Shown one piece after another: positions 42,200 to 50,307 of a stretch of 50,307 bases of DNA. Numbering within the stretch: the first letter of the stretch is position 1; every line of letters begins with the position of its first letter. The stretch is from NCBI RefSeq assembly GCF_900580675.1, contig NZ_UTBG01000105.1, positions 1-50,307 on the forward strand, in the 5' to 3' direction. Under the pieces are notes generated by a model. The model was not told the DNA's origin. It was given only the letters and a program-made list of their open reading frames with translations, and made no database searches. Made by a program: the position numbers and the translations under genes. The stretch comes from Pseudomonas viridiflava (GTDB lineage Bacteria > Pseudomonadota > Gammaproteobacteria > Pseudomonadales > Pseudomonadaceae).

Positions 42200-42433
42200 T
42201 CAATCCAGCGGGCGTTTGGTGCGCATCAACTTCACGTACAAGCCTTCGACCTTCTCCCGCGCCCATGGGGTCTTACGCAGGAAAGTGAGGCTCGACTTGA
42301 TACTCGGGTCACTCTTGAAGCAGCGGATATCAATGCGCTCGCCAAGGCCTTCCCATTCGTAATGTTCCACCAGGGTGGTGAGGACGTGCTGCAGGGTCAC
42401 GCCGTGCAGTGGGTCGTTACTTGTCGCGGTCAT
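42200..42433 (-). CDS. VF530-family small protein (DUF2132)
   Basis: A 77-residue protein with [20 protein letters not shown] and [20 protein letters not shown], the signature of the VF530/DUF2132 family. Members are small basic proteins suspected of DNA binding, with a known compact helical structure and no assigned cellular role. It ends 4 bp before the Pr6Pr gene start on the same strand, so the two may be cotranscribed. Confidence 0.88.
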   Translation of the reverse strand: MTATSNDPLHGVTLQHVLTTLVEHYEWEGLGERIDIRCFKSDPSIKSSLTFLRKTPWAREKVEGLYVKLMRTKRPLD

Positions 42434-42556
42434 GCCGGGCCTTTTGCAGTAAGAGGAATTCAGCCGCGCACCTTAGCCGACGGGGCTTAACGGTGGAAGC
42501 ACTGCATTGAATATAGCCCCGTGGAGAAAGTTCCCCTTCTCGGCAAAAAAAGAGAT

Positions 42557-42569
42557 GTTATATTATAAC
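42557..42569. promoter_or_regulatory. Zur box
   Basis: GTTATATTATAAC matches the gamma-proteobacterial Zur core GTTATAnTATAAC exactly and is extended by ATG on the left. It lies 63 bp upstream of the ZnuD-like receptor start and contains TATATT/TATAAT sequences that could be the -10 element, so zinc-bound Zur would block transcription. Confidence 0.85.
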
Positions 42570-42631
42570 TATAACAACCCAGATAACCTGATCCAGCCTT
42601 CTCTCTTTGCCGTTTTTCCAAGGAATGTCCG

Positions 42632-44650
42632 ATGTCCCTGTCCTCTCTGTGGCGCTTGACCCCGCTCGCCGCTGCCCTGCTGATCTGCGCCGAAGCCCAC
42701 GCCCTCGAACTGCAACCCCAAGTCATCACCGGCAACCCGCTGGGCAGCGAGCAACTCGCCTCGCCCACCACCGTGCTGGAAGGCGATGAGCTGACCCTGC
42801 AACAAAAAGGCGGCCTCGGTGAAACCCTGAACAAGCAGCCGGGCGTGTCGTCTTCGTACTTCGGCCCAGGCGCCAGCCGGCCAATCATTCGCGGCCAGGA
42901 CGGCGACCGCATTCGCATCCTGCGCAATGGCGTGGGCGCGCTGGATGCGTCGTCGCTGTCCTACGACCACGCGGTGCCGTTGGACCCGGTCAACGTCGAG
43001 CGCATCGAGATCGTACGCGGCCCCGCCGCCCTGCTGTACGGCGGCAGCGCGATTGGCGGGGTGGTCAACACCTTCGACAACCGCATCCCCACCGAAGCCA
43101 TCGAAGGCATCCACGGTGCCGGAGAACTGCGCTACGGCGGCGCCGACACCACGCGCAGCAGCGCCGGCAAACTGGAAGCCGGCAACGGCTCCTTTGCCTT
43201 GCACCTGGACGCGAATGCGCGGGCGTTCAACGACCTGAAAATCCCCGGCCAGGCACGCAGCCGCCACGCCCCGGAAACCGACGACGCACCGGGCAAGAAT
43301 GGCCGCCTGGGCAACAGCGACGGGCGCCAGGACGGCGGCGCGGTGGGCGGTTCCTACACTTGGGACGACGGTTACGCCGGGCTTTCCTACAGCAACTACG
43401 ACGCCAACTACGGCTCCCCCGCCGAGCAGGACGTGCGCCTGCGCATGCAGCAGGACCACTACGCGTTCGCGTCCGAGGTCCGCAACCTGCAAGGCGCGTT
43501 TACTTCGGTAAAGGTCGACGCGGGCTACACCGACTACGAACACCGCGAAATCGAAGGCGGCGAAACCGGCACCGTGTTCAAGAACAAGGGCTACGAGGCG
43601 CGGGTTGAAGCGCGCCACCAGCCGATCGGCCCGTTCGCCGGCGTGGTCGGCGCCCAGGTGACTCGCAACGAGTTCTCGGCCTTGGGCGAAGAAGCCTTTG
43701 TGCCGCAGACCGACACCAACGCCGGCGCACTGTTTATCCTTGAAGAGATGCAGGCCACCGGGCGCTTGAAACTCAGCCTCGGCGGGCGCCTCGAACACAC
43801 CAGCGTCGACCCGGACGCCAAGGGCAACGCACGGTTTGCCGGGGCTGACAAAAGCAATGACTTCACCGCCGGCAGCCTGTCGTCGGGCGCCGTGTATACG
43901 CTCACGCCAATCTGGTCGCTGGCCGCAACCCTGGGTTATACCGAGCGCGCACCGACCTTCTACGAGCTGTATGCCAATGGCGCCCACGTCGCCACCGGCA
44001 CCTTTGAATTGGGTGACGCCAACCTGAAGAAAGAAAAAGCCGTGTCCAGCGACCTGGCCCTGCGCTTTGACAATGGCACCCACAAGGGCAGCTTCGGCGT
44101 GTTCTACAGCCACTTCTCCAATTACATCGGCCTGCTGGGTACCGGTCGTACTTTGAATGACGAAGGCGAAGAGGATGCGGCTGGCATTCCTGAGTACGAA
44201 TATTCCGGCGTACGCGCACGTTTCGCTGGCTTTGAAGCCCAGGATCACTGGAAGCTGGGCGAAGGTGCCTACGGCAAGTTCGCGCTGGAGCTGTCGGGCG
44301 ATTACACCCGCGCCACTAACCTGGACACCGGCGAAGCCTTGCCGCGTATTGCGCCGCTGCGCTTGAACAGCGGCTTGCTGTGGGAATTCGACCGCTGGCA
44401 AGCGCGCATCGACGTGGAGCACGCCGCTGGCCAGGGACGCGTACCGGATAACGAGAGTGGCACCGATGGCTACACCACCCTGGGCGCGAGCGCCGGCTAC
44501 CACTTCAACGTGGCCGGCAGTCAATGGCTGGCGTTTGTGAACGGTGAAAACCTCACCAACCAGACCGTGCGTTACGCCAGCTCAATCCTGCGCGATATCG
44601 CCCCGGCACCCGGCAGAAGCGTGCAATTCGGCGTGCGCACGACTTTCTAG
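42632..44650 (+). CDS. znuD: TonB-dependent zinc receptor (ZnuD-like)
   Basis: A 672-residue outer-membrane receptor. The signal peptide ends near AHA. The plug domain includes LGETLNKQPGVSSSYFGPGA, RPIIRGQDGDRIRIL and IEIVRGPAALLYGGSAIGG (about residues 57-150). The 22-strand barrel follows and ends in ...SVQFGVRTTF with the terminal Phe typical of outer-membrane proteins. The sequence resembles ZnuD of Neisseria and PA0781-like receptors, which take up zinc. A perfect Zur box 63 bp upstream strongly supports zinc. AAGGA precedes ATG 42632. No other zinc uptake genes are adjacent. Confidence 0.9.
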   Translation: MSLSSLWRLTPLAAALLICAEAHALELQPQVITGNPLGSEQLASPTTVLEGDELTLQQKGGLGETLNKQPGVSSSYFGPGASRPIIRGQDGDRIRILRNGVGALDASSLSYDHAVPLDPVNVERIEIVRGPAALLYGGSAIGGVVNTFDNRIPTEAIEGIHGAGELRYGGADTTRSSAGKLEAGNGSFALHLDANARAFNDLKIPGQARSRHAPETDDAPGKNGRLGNSDGRQDGGAVGGSYTWDDGYAGLSYSNYDANYGSPAEQDVRLRMQQDHYAFASEVRNLQGAFTSVKVDAGYTDYEHREIEGGETGTVFKNKGYEARVEARHQPIGPFAGVVGAQVTRNEFSALGEEAFVPQTDTNAGALFILEEMQATGRLKLSLGGRLEHTSVDPDAKGNARFAGADKSNDFTAGSLSSGAVYTLTPIWSLAATLGYTERAPTFYELYANGAHVATGTFELGDANLKKEKAVSSDLALRFDNGTHKGSFGVFYSHFSNYIGLLGTGRTLNDEGEEDAAGIPEYEYSGVRARFAGFEAQDHWKLGEGAYGKFALELSGDYTRATNLDTGEALPRIAPLRLNSGLLWEFDRWQARIDVEHAAGQGRVPDNESGTDGYTTLGASAGYHFNVAGSQWLAFVNGENLTNQTVRYASSILRDIAPAPGRSVQFGVRTTF

Positions 44651-44669
44651 CCTGTGGCCGATGGCCTCC

Positions 44670-44700
44670 TGTGGCGAGCAGGCTTGCGCTGCTCGCCACA
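44670..44700. repeat. REP-like hairpin after znuD
   Basis: TGTGGCGAGCA (44670-44680) and TGCTCGCCACA (44690-44700) form an 11-bp perfect stem with a GGCTTGCGC loop, resembling the common Pseudomonas 'GTGGCGAGC' REP type. It lies 19 bp after the znuD stop and may stop or stabilise its transcript. Confidence 0.7.
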
Positions 44701-44826
44701 AAAAATCCACTTTTCACCGCCATCGGTGCAGCGACGTTCTGTCACTGTTACCGGATCTGAAAAGATGCATCTCGCGATTTAGTCTTTCTCAAAACGAGCA
44801 GGCGCATTATCCTTGCCGCAACAAAC

Positions 44827-44838
44827 TGAAACGTTTCA
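44827..44838. promoter_or_regulatory. LacI-family sugar operator (Cra/FruR or PtxS type)
   Basis: TGAAACGTTTCA is a perfect 12-bp palindrome. It equals the Cra/FruR core and is the PtxS site TGAAACCGGTTTCA without the central CG. PtxS is known to act at gcd in Pseudomonas. It is 212 bp upstream of the gcd start. Confidence 0.6.
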
Positions 44839-44881
44839 CGCTCGCGGTCGACCCCTTCTTTGCTGAATTTCCCCTTTTTTC

Positions 44882-44897
44882 AAGACAGCGCTGTCTT
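44882..44897. promoter_or_regulatory. 16-bp perfect palindrome upstream of gcd
   Basis: AAGACAGCGCTGTCTT is self-complementary with a central CG-type core, as in LacI-family operators. It lies 153 bp upstream of gcd. The binding protein is unknown; a gluconate repressor of the GntR/GnuR type is possible. Confidence 0.5.
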
Positions 44898-44934
44898 ACT
44901 CCGACCTGCGCCTGAAGGTAAATCGCCCGCCTGT

Positions 44935-44951
44935 GGATAACCCCCTTATCC
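44935..44951. promoter_or_regulatory. GGATAA-N5-TTATCC dyad upstream of gcd
   Basis: An inverted repeat with a C5 spacer lies 99 bp before the gcd start. Its position near a promoter suggests an operator or activator site. I do not recognise the binding protein. Confidence 0.4.
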
Positions 44952-45050
44952 CCGGAAAAACCCAAATAACGCTGAACCAAGCCCGCGCTGAATCGTCATC
45001 TACAGTGAAGCACGGGGTTACATAATTCCAACGTCACGGAGAAACACACT

Positions 45051-47462
45051 ATGAGCACTGATGGGGCTTCAAGCCCAAGCCGCCTGCTGCCCAGGCTGCT
45101 GGGGATCTTGCTGCTGATCATGGGCCTGGCCTTGCTGGCCGGTGGCATCAAGCTGAGCATGCTCGGCGGGTCGCTGTACTACCTGCTGGCCGGTATCGGC
45201 ATCACCCTGACCGGCATCTTGCTGCTGGCCACCCGCCGCGCTGCGCTGGGCCTGTACGCACTGGTGCTGTTCGCCAGTACCGTTTGGGCTCTGTGGGAAG
45301 TCGGCCTGGACTGGTGGCAGTTGGTGCCGCGCCTGGCACTGCTGTTCGCCTTGGGCATCGTCATGCTGCTCCCGTGGTTTCGCCGTCCGTTGCTGCGCGG
45401 CCAACCCGCCCCGCTGGGCACTGGCGCGCTGAGCGTAGCCGTGGTGCTGGCCGGTGCTGCTGCCATTGCCAGCCAATTCACCAATCCGGGTGAGATCAAA
45501 GGCCAACTGGACCGCGACGCGGTACCGGGCATGGCCAGCGCTGCGCCTGCACAGGCCGATGGCGACTGGAATTCCTACGGCCGCTCGGCCCATGGTGATC
45601 GTTACTCGCCACTGGCGCAGATCACTCCGGAAAACGCCCACAAACTGGTGCCGGCGTGGACCTTCCGTACCGGCGACATTCCTGGCGCAGGCGACCCGGG
45701 TGAAACCACCGCGGAAAACACCCCGCTGAAAGTCAACGGCATGCTCTACGTGTGCACGCCGCACAGCCAAGTGATCGCGCTGGACCCGGACACCGGCAAG
45801 GAAATCTGGCGTTTCGACCCGAAGATCACCACCCAGGGTGCTGAAAGCTTCAAGGGTTGGGCACACATGACCTGCCGTGGCGTGTCGTATCACGATGACG
45901 CCGCCTACGCTTCCGAGCAGAGCCCTACCGGCAGCGCCAGCCCGGCTGCCGCGCCAACGGCCTGCCCGAAACGTATTTTCGTACCGACCGCCGACACTCG
46001 CCTGATCGCCCTGAATGCCGACACCGGCAAGATGTGTGAAGACTTCGGCGACAAAGGCCAGATCGACCTGCGTGCCAACATCGGCACCTTCGCCCCAGGC
46101 GGTTACTACTCCACTTCGCCACCGGCCGTGACCAAAAACCTGGTCGTGATCGGCGGCCACGTGACCGACAACGTCTCCACCGACGAGCCTAGCGGCGTGA
46201 TCCGCGCGTTCGACGTGCACACCGGCAAGCTGGTGTGGAACTGGGACAGCGGCAACCCGGACGACACCACCCCGTTGGCCGAAGGCAAGACCTACACCCG
46301 CAACTCGCCGAACATGTGGTCCATGTTCGCCGTGGATGAAAAACTCGGCATGCTTTACCTGCCGATGGGCAACCAGATGCCCGACCAATACGGCGGCGAC
46401 CGTACCGAAGATTCGGAAAAATACAGCGCCGGCCTGACTGCCCTGGACATCGACAGCGGCCACGTGAAGTGGACCTTCCAGTTCACTCACCATGACCTGT
46501 GGGACATGGACGTGGGCGGCCAGCCTTCGCTGATCGACATCAAGACCGCTGAAGGCGTGAAGCAAGCGGTGATGGCGTCGACCAAACAAGGCAGCATCTA
46601 CGTGCTGGACCGCGCCACCGGCCAACCGGTGGTGCCGATCCACGAAGTCGCGGTGCCGCAAGGTGCAGTTGCTGGCGACCACACATCGCCAACCCAGCCG
46701 AAGTCGGACCTGAACTTCATGCCACCGCCGCTCAAAGAGCGTGACATGTGGGGCGTGACGCCATTCGACCAGATGCTCTGCCGTATCGATTTCAAATCGA
46801 TGCGCTACGACGGCCCGTTCACTCCGCCATCGCTGCAAGGTTCGATCGTCTACCCAGGTAACTTCGGCGTGTTCGACTGGGGTGGCATTTCCGTCGACCC
46901 GGTACGCCAGATCGCCTTCGTGAACCCGAGCTACATGGCGTTCAAGTCCAAGCTGATCCCGGCTGCCGACATCGCCAAGCAAGGCCCGCGCGTCAGCGAA
47001 ACCGAAGGCGTGCAGCCCAACAAAGGCGCGCCGTACGGTGTGATCCTCGAAGCCATGTTGTCGCCAATGGGCCTGCCGTGCCAGGCACCGGCGTGGGGTT
47101 ATGTGGCCGCGGTCGACCTGACCAACCACAAGACCATCTGGATGCACAAAAACGGCACCGTGCGCGACAGCTCACCGGTTCCGATCCCGCTGACCATGGG
47201 CGTTCCCAGCCTGGGCGGCACGTTCACCACCGCCGGTGGCGTGTCCTTCCTCAGCGGTACGCTCGACCAGTACCTGCGTGCCTATGACGTGAAAAACGGC
47301 AAGCAGTTGTGGGAAGGCCGCCTGCCTGCAGGCGCTCAGACCACACCGATGACCTACACCGGCAAGGACGGCAAGCAATACGTGCTGGTCATGGCTGGCG
47401 GTCATGGTTCGCTGGGCACCAAGCAGGGTGACTATGTGATGGCGTTCAAACTGCCGGATTAA
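45051..47462 (+). CDS. gcd: Membrane-bound PQQ-dependent glucose dehydrogenase
   Basis: An 803-residue quinoprotein. Five N-terminal membrane helices (about residues 10-150) anchor it in the inner membrane and bind ubiquinone. The periplasmic eight-bladed PQQ propeller follows, starting with DWNSYGRSAHGDRYSPL. It includes the conserved WAHMTCRGVSYHDD and HHDLWDMDVGGQPSLID segments and ends in KDGKQYVLVMAGGHGSLGTK. It oxidises glucose to gluconolactone in the periplasm, the first step of the direct oxidative pathway in pseudomonads. The start follows ACGGAG. A strong terminator lies 21 bp downstream, so it is probably monocistronic. Several sugar-type operators lie upstream. Confidence 0.96.
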   Translation: MSTDGASSPSRLLPRLLGILLLIMGLALLAGGIKLSMLGGSLYYLLAGIGITLTGILLLATRRAALGLYALVLFASTVWALWEVGLDWWQLVPRLALLFALGIVMLLPWFRRPLLRGQPAPLGTGALSVAVVLAGAAAIASQFTNPGEIKGQLDRDAVPGMASAAPAQADGDWNSYGRSAHGDRYSPLAQITPENAHKLVPAWTFRTGDIPGAGDPGETTAENTPLKVNGMLYVCTPHSQVIALDPDTGKEIWRFDPKITTQGAESFKGWAHMTCRGVSYHDDAAYASEQSPTGSASPAAAPTACPKRIFVPTADTRLIALNADTGKMCEDFGDKGQIDLRANIGTFAPGGYYSTSPPAVTKNLVVIGGHVTDNVSTDEPSGVIRAFDVHTGKLVWNWDSGNPDDTTPLAEGKTYTRNSPNMWSMFAVDEKLGMLYLPMGNQMPDQYGGDRTEDSEKYSAGLTALDIDSGHVKWTFQFTHHDLWDMDVGGQPSLIDIKTAEGVKQAVMASTKQGSIYVLDRATGQPVVPIHEVAVPQGAVAGDHTSPTQPKSDLNFMPPPLKERDMWGVTPFDQMLCRIDFKSMRYDGPFTPPSLQGSIVYPGNFGVFDWGGISVDPVRQIAFVNPSYMAFKSKLIPAADIAKQGPRVSETEGVQPNKGAPYGVILEAMLSPMGLPCQAPAWGYVAAVDLTNHKTIWMHKNGTVRDSSPVPIPLTMGVPSLGGTFTTAGGVSFLSGTLDQYLRAYDVKNGKQLWEGRLPAGAQTTPMTYTGKDGKQYVLVMAGGHGSLGTKQGDYVMAFKLPD

Positions 47463-47483
47463 GCGTTACCGGCAGCAAAAAAA

Positions 47484-47515
47484 GGCGGCTACCCTCAACA
47501 GGTAGCCGCCTTTTT
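47484..47515 (+). terminator. Rho-independent terminator of gcd
   Basis: GGCGGCTACC (47484-47493) pairs with GGTAGCCGCC (47501-47510) around a 7-base loop and is followed by five T. The A-run on the left side lets it also serve the convergent EAL gene. Confidence 0.92.
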
Positions 47516-47607
47516 CATGCCCGATACCCATCAAAACGTGGGAGCGCGAGACGAGTGTTCGATCACCTCGCCGCGCATCAAAAGCTGTAGTCGACAGGCA
47601 GAGGCTT

Positions 47608-49944
47608 CTAAATCGGAATGCGCTCGCGGCGCATCCACATTTCAAACGCCATGGCGCTCAACGGCTGGCTGATGAGATAGCCCTGAGCGGTGTCGCAATT
47701 CCATTGCTTGAGCAACGTGAGACTGGGCTCGAACTCGACCCCTTCAGCCACCACCTTGAGCCCCAGGTTGTGGCTCATCTCGATGGTCGAGCGCACGATC
47801 ACCGCATCGCCGCTGGTGCTGTTGAGGTTGCGCACAAAGGACTGGTCGATCTTCAATTCCTGCACCGGCAGGCGCTGCAATTGCGCGAGCGAGGAATAGC
47901 CGGTGCCGAAGTCATCCACCGACAGGCTGATGCCGCAACCACGCAGCTGCTCCAGCACGCTGAGGGCTTGCTTGGGGTCATGCATGATTGCGCTTTCGGT
48001 AATCTCGAAAATCAGCTGCTGCGCCTGCACGCCGTAGTGCATCAGCAAGGTCGTCACGCGAATCGCCAGGTCATCGTCGGCCAGGTCGTCCACCGAGATA
48101 TTCACCGACAACTGTATGTGCATGCCGCGCTGCGCCCATTCGCCGACTTGGCGGATGGCCTCCTCGATCACCCACTGCGTCAAGCCACCCATGCTCCCCG
48201 TGCGCTCGGCCAGGGGGATGAATTCGGCGGGCGACACCAGCCCCAGGCTCGGGTGCTGCCAGCGCAGCAAGGCTTCGGCCTGGCGCACATAGCCGTGCTT
48301 GAGGTCGAGTTTGGGCTGGTAGCACAGGTACAACTCGCCTTCGACGGCGGCCCGGCGCAGGTCGCGGATCAGCGTGATCTGACGCTGGTGAGCGAGGTCG
48401 CGGTCCTGCTGGTAGATCTGTAAATGCCCCGGCAGCGTGGCCGCATCGTGCCGCGCGATGGCGGCGCGGCTGATCAGTTCTTCAACTTGCTGGCCGTCGG
48501 TGGGGTACGCGGCGATGCCAATGCTGACTTCGTGGCGCAGCTCGTCATTGCCGATGCGCTGGGGTTCGGTGAGCAACGCATAGAGGCGGTCGGCGCGCGC
48601 CACGGCGCGGTCGATCTCGGTGTTTTCCAGCAATAACAGAAACTCGCTGCCGGTGATGCGCGCCGCCGTGTCACTCGCCAGCAGGCTCATCGACAGACAG
48701 CGGCTGGCCTCGCGGAGCATTTCCTCGACGCCCTGGGGGCCGAAACCTTCGTTGATCGCGCGGTAGTTTTCGATCCCCAGGTACAGCAACACCACCGGCC
48801 GCCGCGCACTGATCGCACTGCCCAGGCGCTCCATGGCCAAGGCGCGATTGGGCAGGCCGGTGAGCGGATCATGCAGGGCGTTATGCGCCAGTTGCCGCTC
48901 GCGCACCGCAATCCCGCTTTGCATCGCGTTAAAGGCACGTGCCAGCAAGCCGAATTCATCGTGACTGCGCACCCGTACCGGCGTGCGGTAATCGCCGGCA
49001 CCAATGCGCCCGGCCGCCTCGACCAATGCATTGAGCGGGCGCGACACCCGCCGCGCCAAAAACAACGCACCGGCCAATGACACCAGCAGCACCGCCAGGG
49101 CAATCCCGAGGAACTGCCGGTCCAGTGGCGCGAAGGATTCCAGGGCGTGGTCCAGCGGGCTTTGCAGCAATACCCGCACTTCATCGCCATCGCCGGTGTT
49201 GGCCAGCGGCACTACCTGGCTGAGTACGCGTTGGCCATAGAACGGGTGGATTTGCGGTTCAGGGTTGAGGTGCCCCTCGCGCAGCAGGCTGAGGGTCGCG
49301 GCCTGGTAAGCGTCAGGCTGGGTGCTGAACAACGGGCCGGGGTTACCGTTCTGCACGCTGAGGAACGACACCTCCAGACTGCTCATGGAGCGCAGTTCAT
49401 TGGCGAACAGCTTGTCCATGGGAAAACCCATGACCACCCGCGCGATGGGCAGCGGGTCACGCACTTCGTCCTGCACCAGCAAATACGGCCTGCCGTCCAT
49501 GGCCACGATCAGCATCTGCAGCCCGCTGCGCCGCGCATGGCGCAGCGCCTCGGCATACGGAAAGGGCTGGCCGCGCGTCAGGGTAGGCAAGGTGCTGACC
49601 ATGACCTTGCCATCCAGGGCGAGCACGAACACTTCACTGGAGCGAATGCCGGTGCCGTGGCGACGCAGGGCGGCGAGGATCGGCACGGTCTGCCCCCCGG
49701 CCACGGCGTGTTTGAACGGGCCATCGACGATGAGCCAGCCAAGGCCGTATTGCAGGCGACGGCCGCGCAGGTCCAGCAGGCGTTCGAACACCTGCCTGCC
49801 GGTTTTGAGTTGGACTTGCGCCTGGTTTTCCACGGCGCGGGAGGTGGCGGCCTTGACGGCGAAGTAGGTGGCGGCGACCACCACCAACAGCAATAGCGCC
49901 AGCACGCCGGCGATGCGGGTTTGGAACGTGTGGCGCCACCTCAT
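47608..49944 (-). CDS. Membrane c-di-GMP phosphodiesterase with CACHE-like sensor, HAMP, degenerate GGDEF and EAL
   Basis: A 778-residue inner-membrane protein. Transmembrane helices near 11-32 and 282-302 bracket a periplasmic CACHE-like sensor. HAMP (~303-355) precedes a GGDEF domain (~365-525) whose active loop reads ITGSEF, so it should not make c-di-GMP. The EAL domain (~535-778) keeps EALLRW, NISVDD, FEITES, DDFGTGYSSL, LKIDQSFV and VAEGVE, so phosphodiesterase activity is likely. The degenerate GGDEF may bind GTP as a regulatory site. Start 49944 (MRWRHTFQTR) follows GAGGG. The upstream start at 49998 also has a possible site (AGGGA) and would add 18 Arg-rich residues. Confidence 0.9.
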   Translation of the reverse strand: MRWRHTFQTRIAGVLALLLLVVVAATYFAVKAATSRAVENQAQVQLKTGRQVFERLLDLRGRRLQYGLGWLIVDGPFKHAVAGGQTVPILAALRRHGTGIRSSEVFVLALDGKVMVSTLPTLTRGQPFPYAEALRHARRSGLQMLIVAMDGRPYLLVQDEVRDPLPIARVVMGFPMDKLFANELRSMSSLEVSFLSVQNGNPGPLFSTQPDAYQAATLSLLREGHLNPEPQIHPFYGQRVLSQVVPLANTGDGDEVRVLLQSPLDHALESFAPLDRQFLGIALAVLLVSLAGALFLARRVSRPLNALVEAAGRIGAGDYRTPVRVRSHDEFGLLARAFNAMQSGIAVRERQLAHNALHDPLTGLPNRALAMERLGSAISARRPVVLLYLGIENYRAINEGFGPQGVEEMLREASRCLSMSLLASDTAARITGSEFLLLLENTEIDRAVARADRLYALLTEPQRIGNDELRHEVSIGIAAYPTDGQQVEELISRAAIARHDAATLPGHLQIYQQDRDLAHQRQITLIRDLRRAAVEGELYLCYQPKLDLKHGYVRQAEALLRWQHPSLGLVSPAEFIPLAERTGSMGGLTQWVIEEAIRQVGEWAQRGMHIQLSVNISVDDLADDDLAIRVTTLLMHYGVQAQQLIFEITESAIMHDPKQALSVLEQLRGCGISLSVDDFGTGYSSLAQLQRLPVQELKIDQSFVRNLNSTSGDAVIVRSTIEMSHNLGLKVVAEGVEFEPSLTLLKQWNCDTAQGYLISQPLSAMAFEMWMRRERIPI

Positions 49945-50170
49945 TGCAGTGCCCTCTGGCAGCGTTCGCCGTTCTCTGCCGTTGCGTTCCCTGGTCATGA
50001 GCTGTCCCTGGCGACTGCTGACTTGGCGTCAAAAAAATATCTATGTGGGTTGGATATTTGGTTTTAGGAGATTAGCTGGGACTGGGGGTGATCGCACCTA
50101 ATAAATACGGGGATTTAGGTGTCATCTTATTGGCGGCGTAGGGTTGGCTTGGGGATAGGTGTGGGTGGGC

Positions 50171-50303
50171 ATATCCGTTGCTGCGGTAACGGCGGCTTAG
50201 GGTTTCGCCCTTACGGCGAGTCACTTTGGAAAAGAGCCCCAAAGTAACCAAAGGGCTCTTGCCCCACCACTCGGCACCTCGCCTCCGGCTCGGTGTGCCC
50301 GAA
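50171..50303. repeat. Dispersed GC-rich intergenic repeat, right copy
   Basis: Inverted relative to the left-end copy (11-145), with the same blocks in the same order when reverse-complemented. It is non-coding. It lies about 225 bp upstream of the EAL gene start and runs to the window edge. Confidence 0.8.
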
Positions 50304-50307
50304 AACG

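Larger units (their letters stand above)
44651..45050. other. 400-bp intergenic region upstream of gcd
   Basis: No gene is seen. The region holds a REP-like hairpin (44670-44700) and three separate dyads: TGAAACGTTTCA (44827-44838), a 16-bp perfect palindrome (44882-44897) and GGATAA/TTATCC (44935-44951). These suggest elaborate control of gcd. Confidence 0.7.

Overview
The window looks like chromosome from a Pseudomonas species of the fluorescens group. The signs are high-GC codon use, REP-type hairpins, and typical Pseudomonas genes: metR, opgC, a PQQ glucose dehydrogenase, a REC/YN-GYP regulator, a Cup-like chaperone-usher cluster and an nfeR-nfeF pair. Both ends carry the same dispersed intergenic repeat in inverted orientation (about 11-145 and 50171-50303). 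This would fit a draft contig that breaks at a multi-copy repeat. No rRNA, tRNA, CRISPR array or intact insertion sequence was seen.

Layout. At 202-1900 (minus) an arginase-fold protein and two small SMR/EamA-type membrane proteins form a tightly overlapping operon. At 2026-5773 lie housekeeping and accessory enzymes (a DsbA/FrnE-like oxidoreductase, a secreted alpha/beta hydrolase, GNAT, Nudix) around metR, with a perfect MetR-type dyad between metR and the divergent hydrolase. At 5968-10119 is a giant DUF6543-type toxin with a small polymorphic C-terminal domain. From 10133 to 15574 come a degenerate REC/HD-GYP regulator, a higBA toxin-antitoxin pair, an eroded LuxR remnant with an orphan terminator, an FMN-binding glutamate synthase-like enzyme and opgC. 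At 15646-22125 and 27143-32047 are two further giant proteins with a DUF6543-like front, leucine-rich repeats and a C-terminal NEL E3 ubiquitin ligase domain that keeps the C-x-D catalytic motif. Between them are an amino-acid permease and an unusually large bifunctional penicillin-binding protein.

At 32050-39729 (minus) is a nine-gene chaperone-usher fimbrial cluster: major pilin, minor pilin, usher, chaperone, four pilin-like subunits and a two-domain adhesin. A hairpin after the major pilin gene may set subunit stoichiometry. At 40258-41570 are a PadR-type nfeR-like repressor and a siderophore-interacting ferric reductase, with a palindromic operator and a Fur-like box upstream. Then come a Pr6Pr membrane protein, a VF530-type small protein, a Zur-box-controlled ZnuD-like TonB receptor, gcd behind several regulatory dyads, and a membrane EAL protein with a degenerate GGDEF domain.

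The biological theme is host or surface interaction. Three very large effector-like proteins sit singly among conserved genes, and an adhesive fimbria lies directly against the last of them. The strongest leads are the two NEL-type effectors, one of which has an internal duplication of about 515 residues, and the DUF6543 toxin with a possible RNase-like tip and no adjacent immunity gene. All function calls come from reading the translated sequence; no database search was possible.
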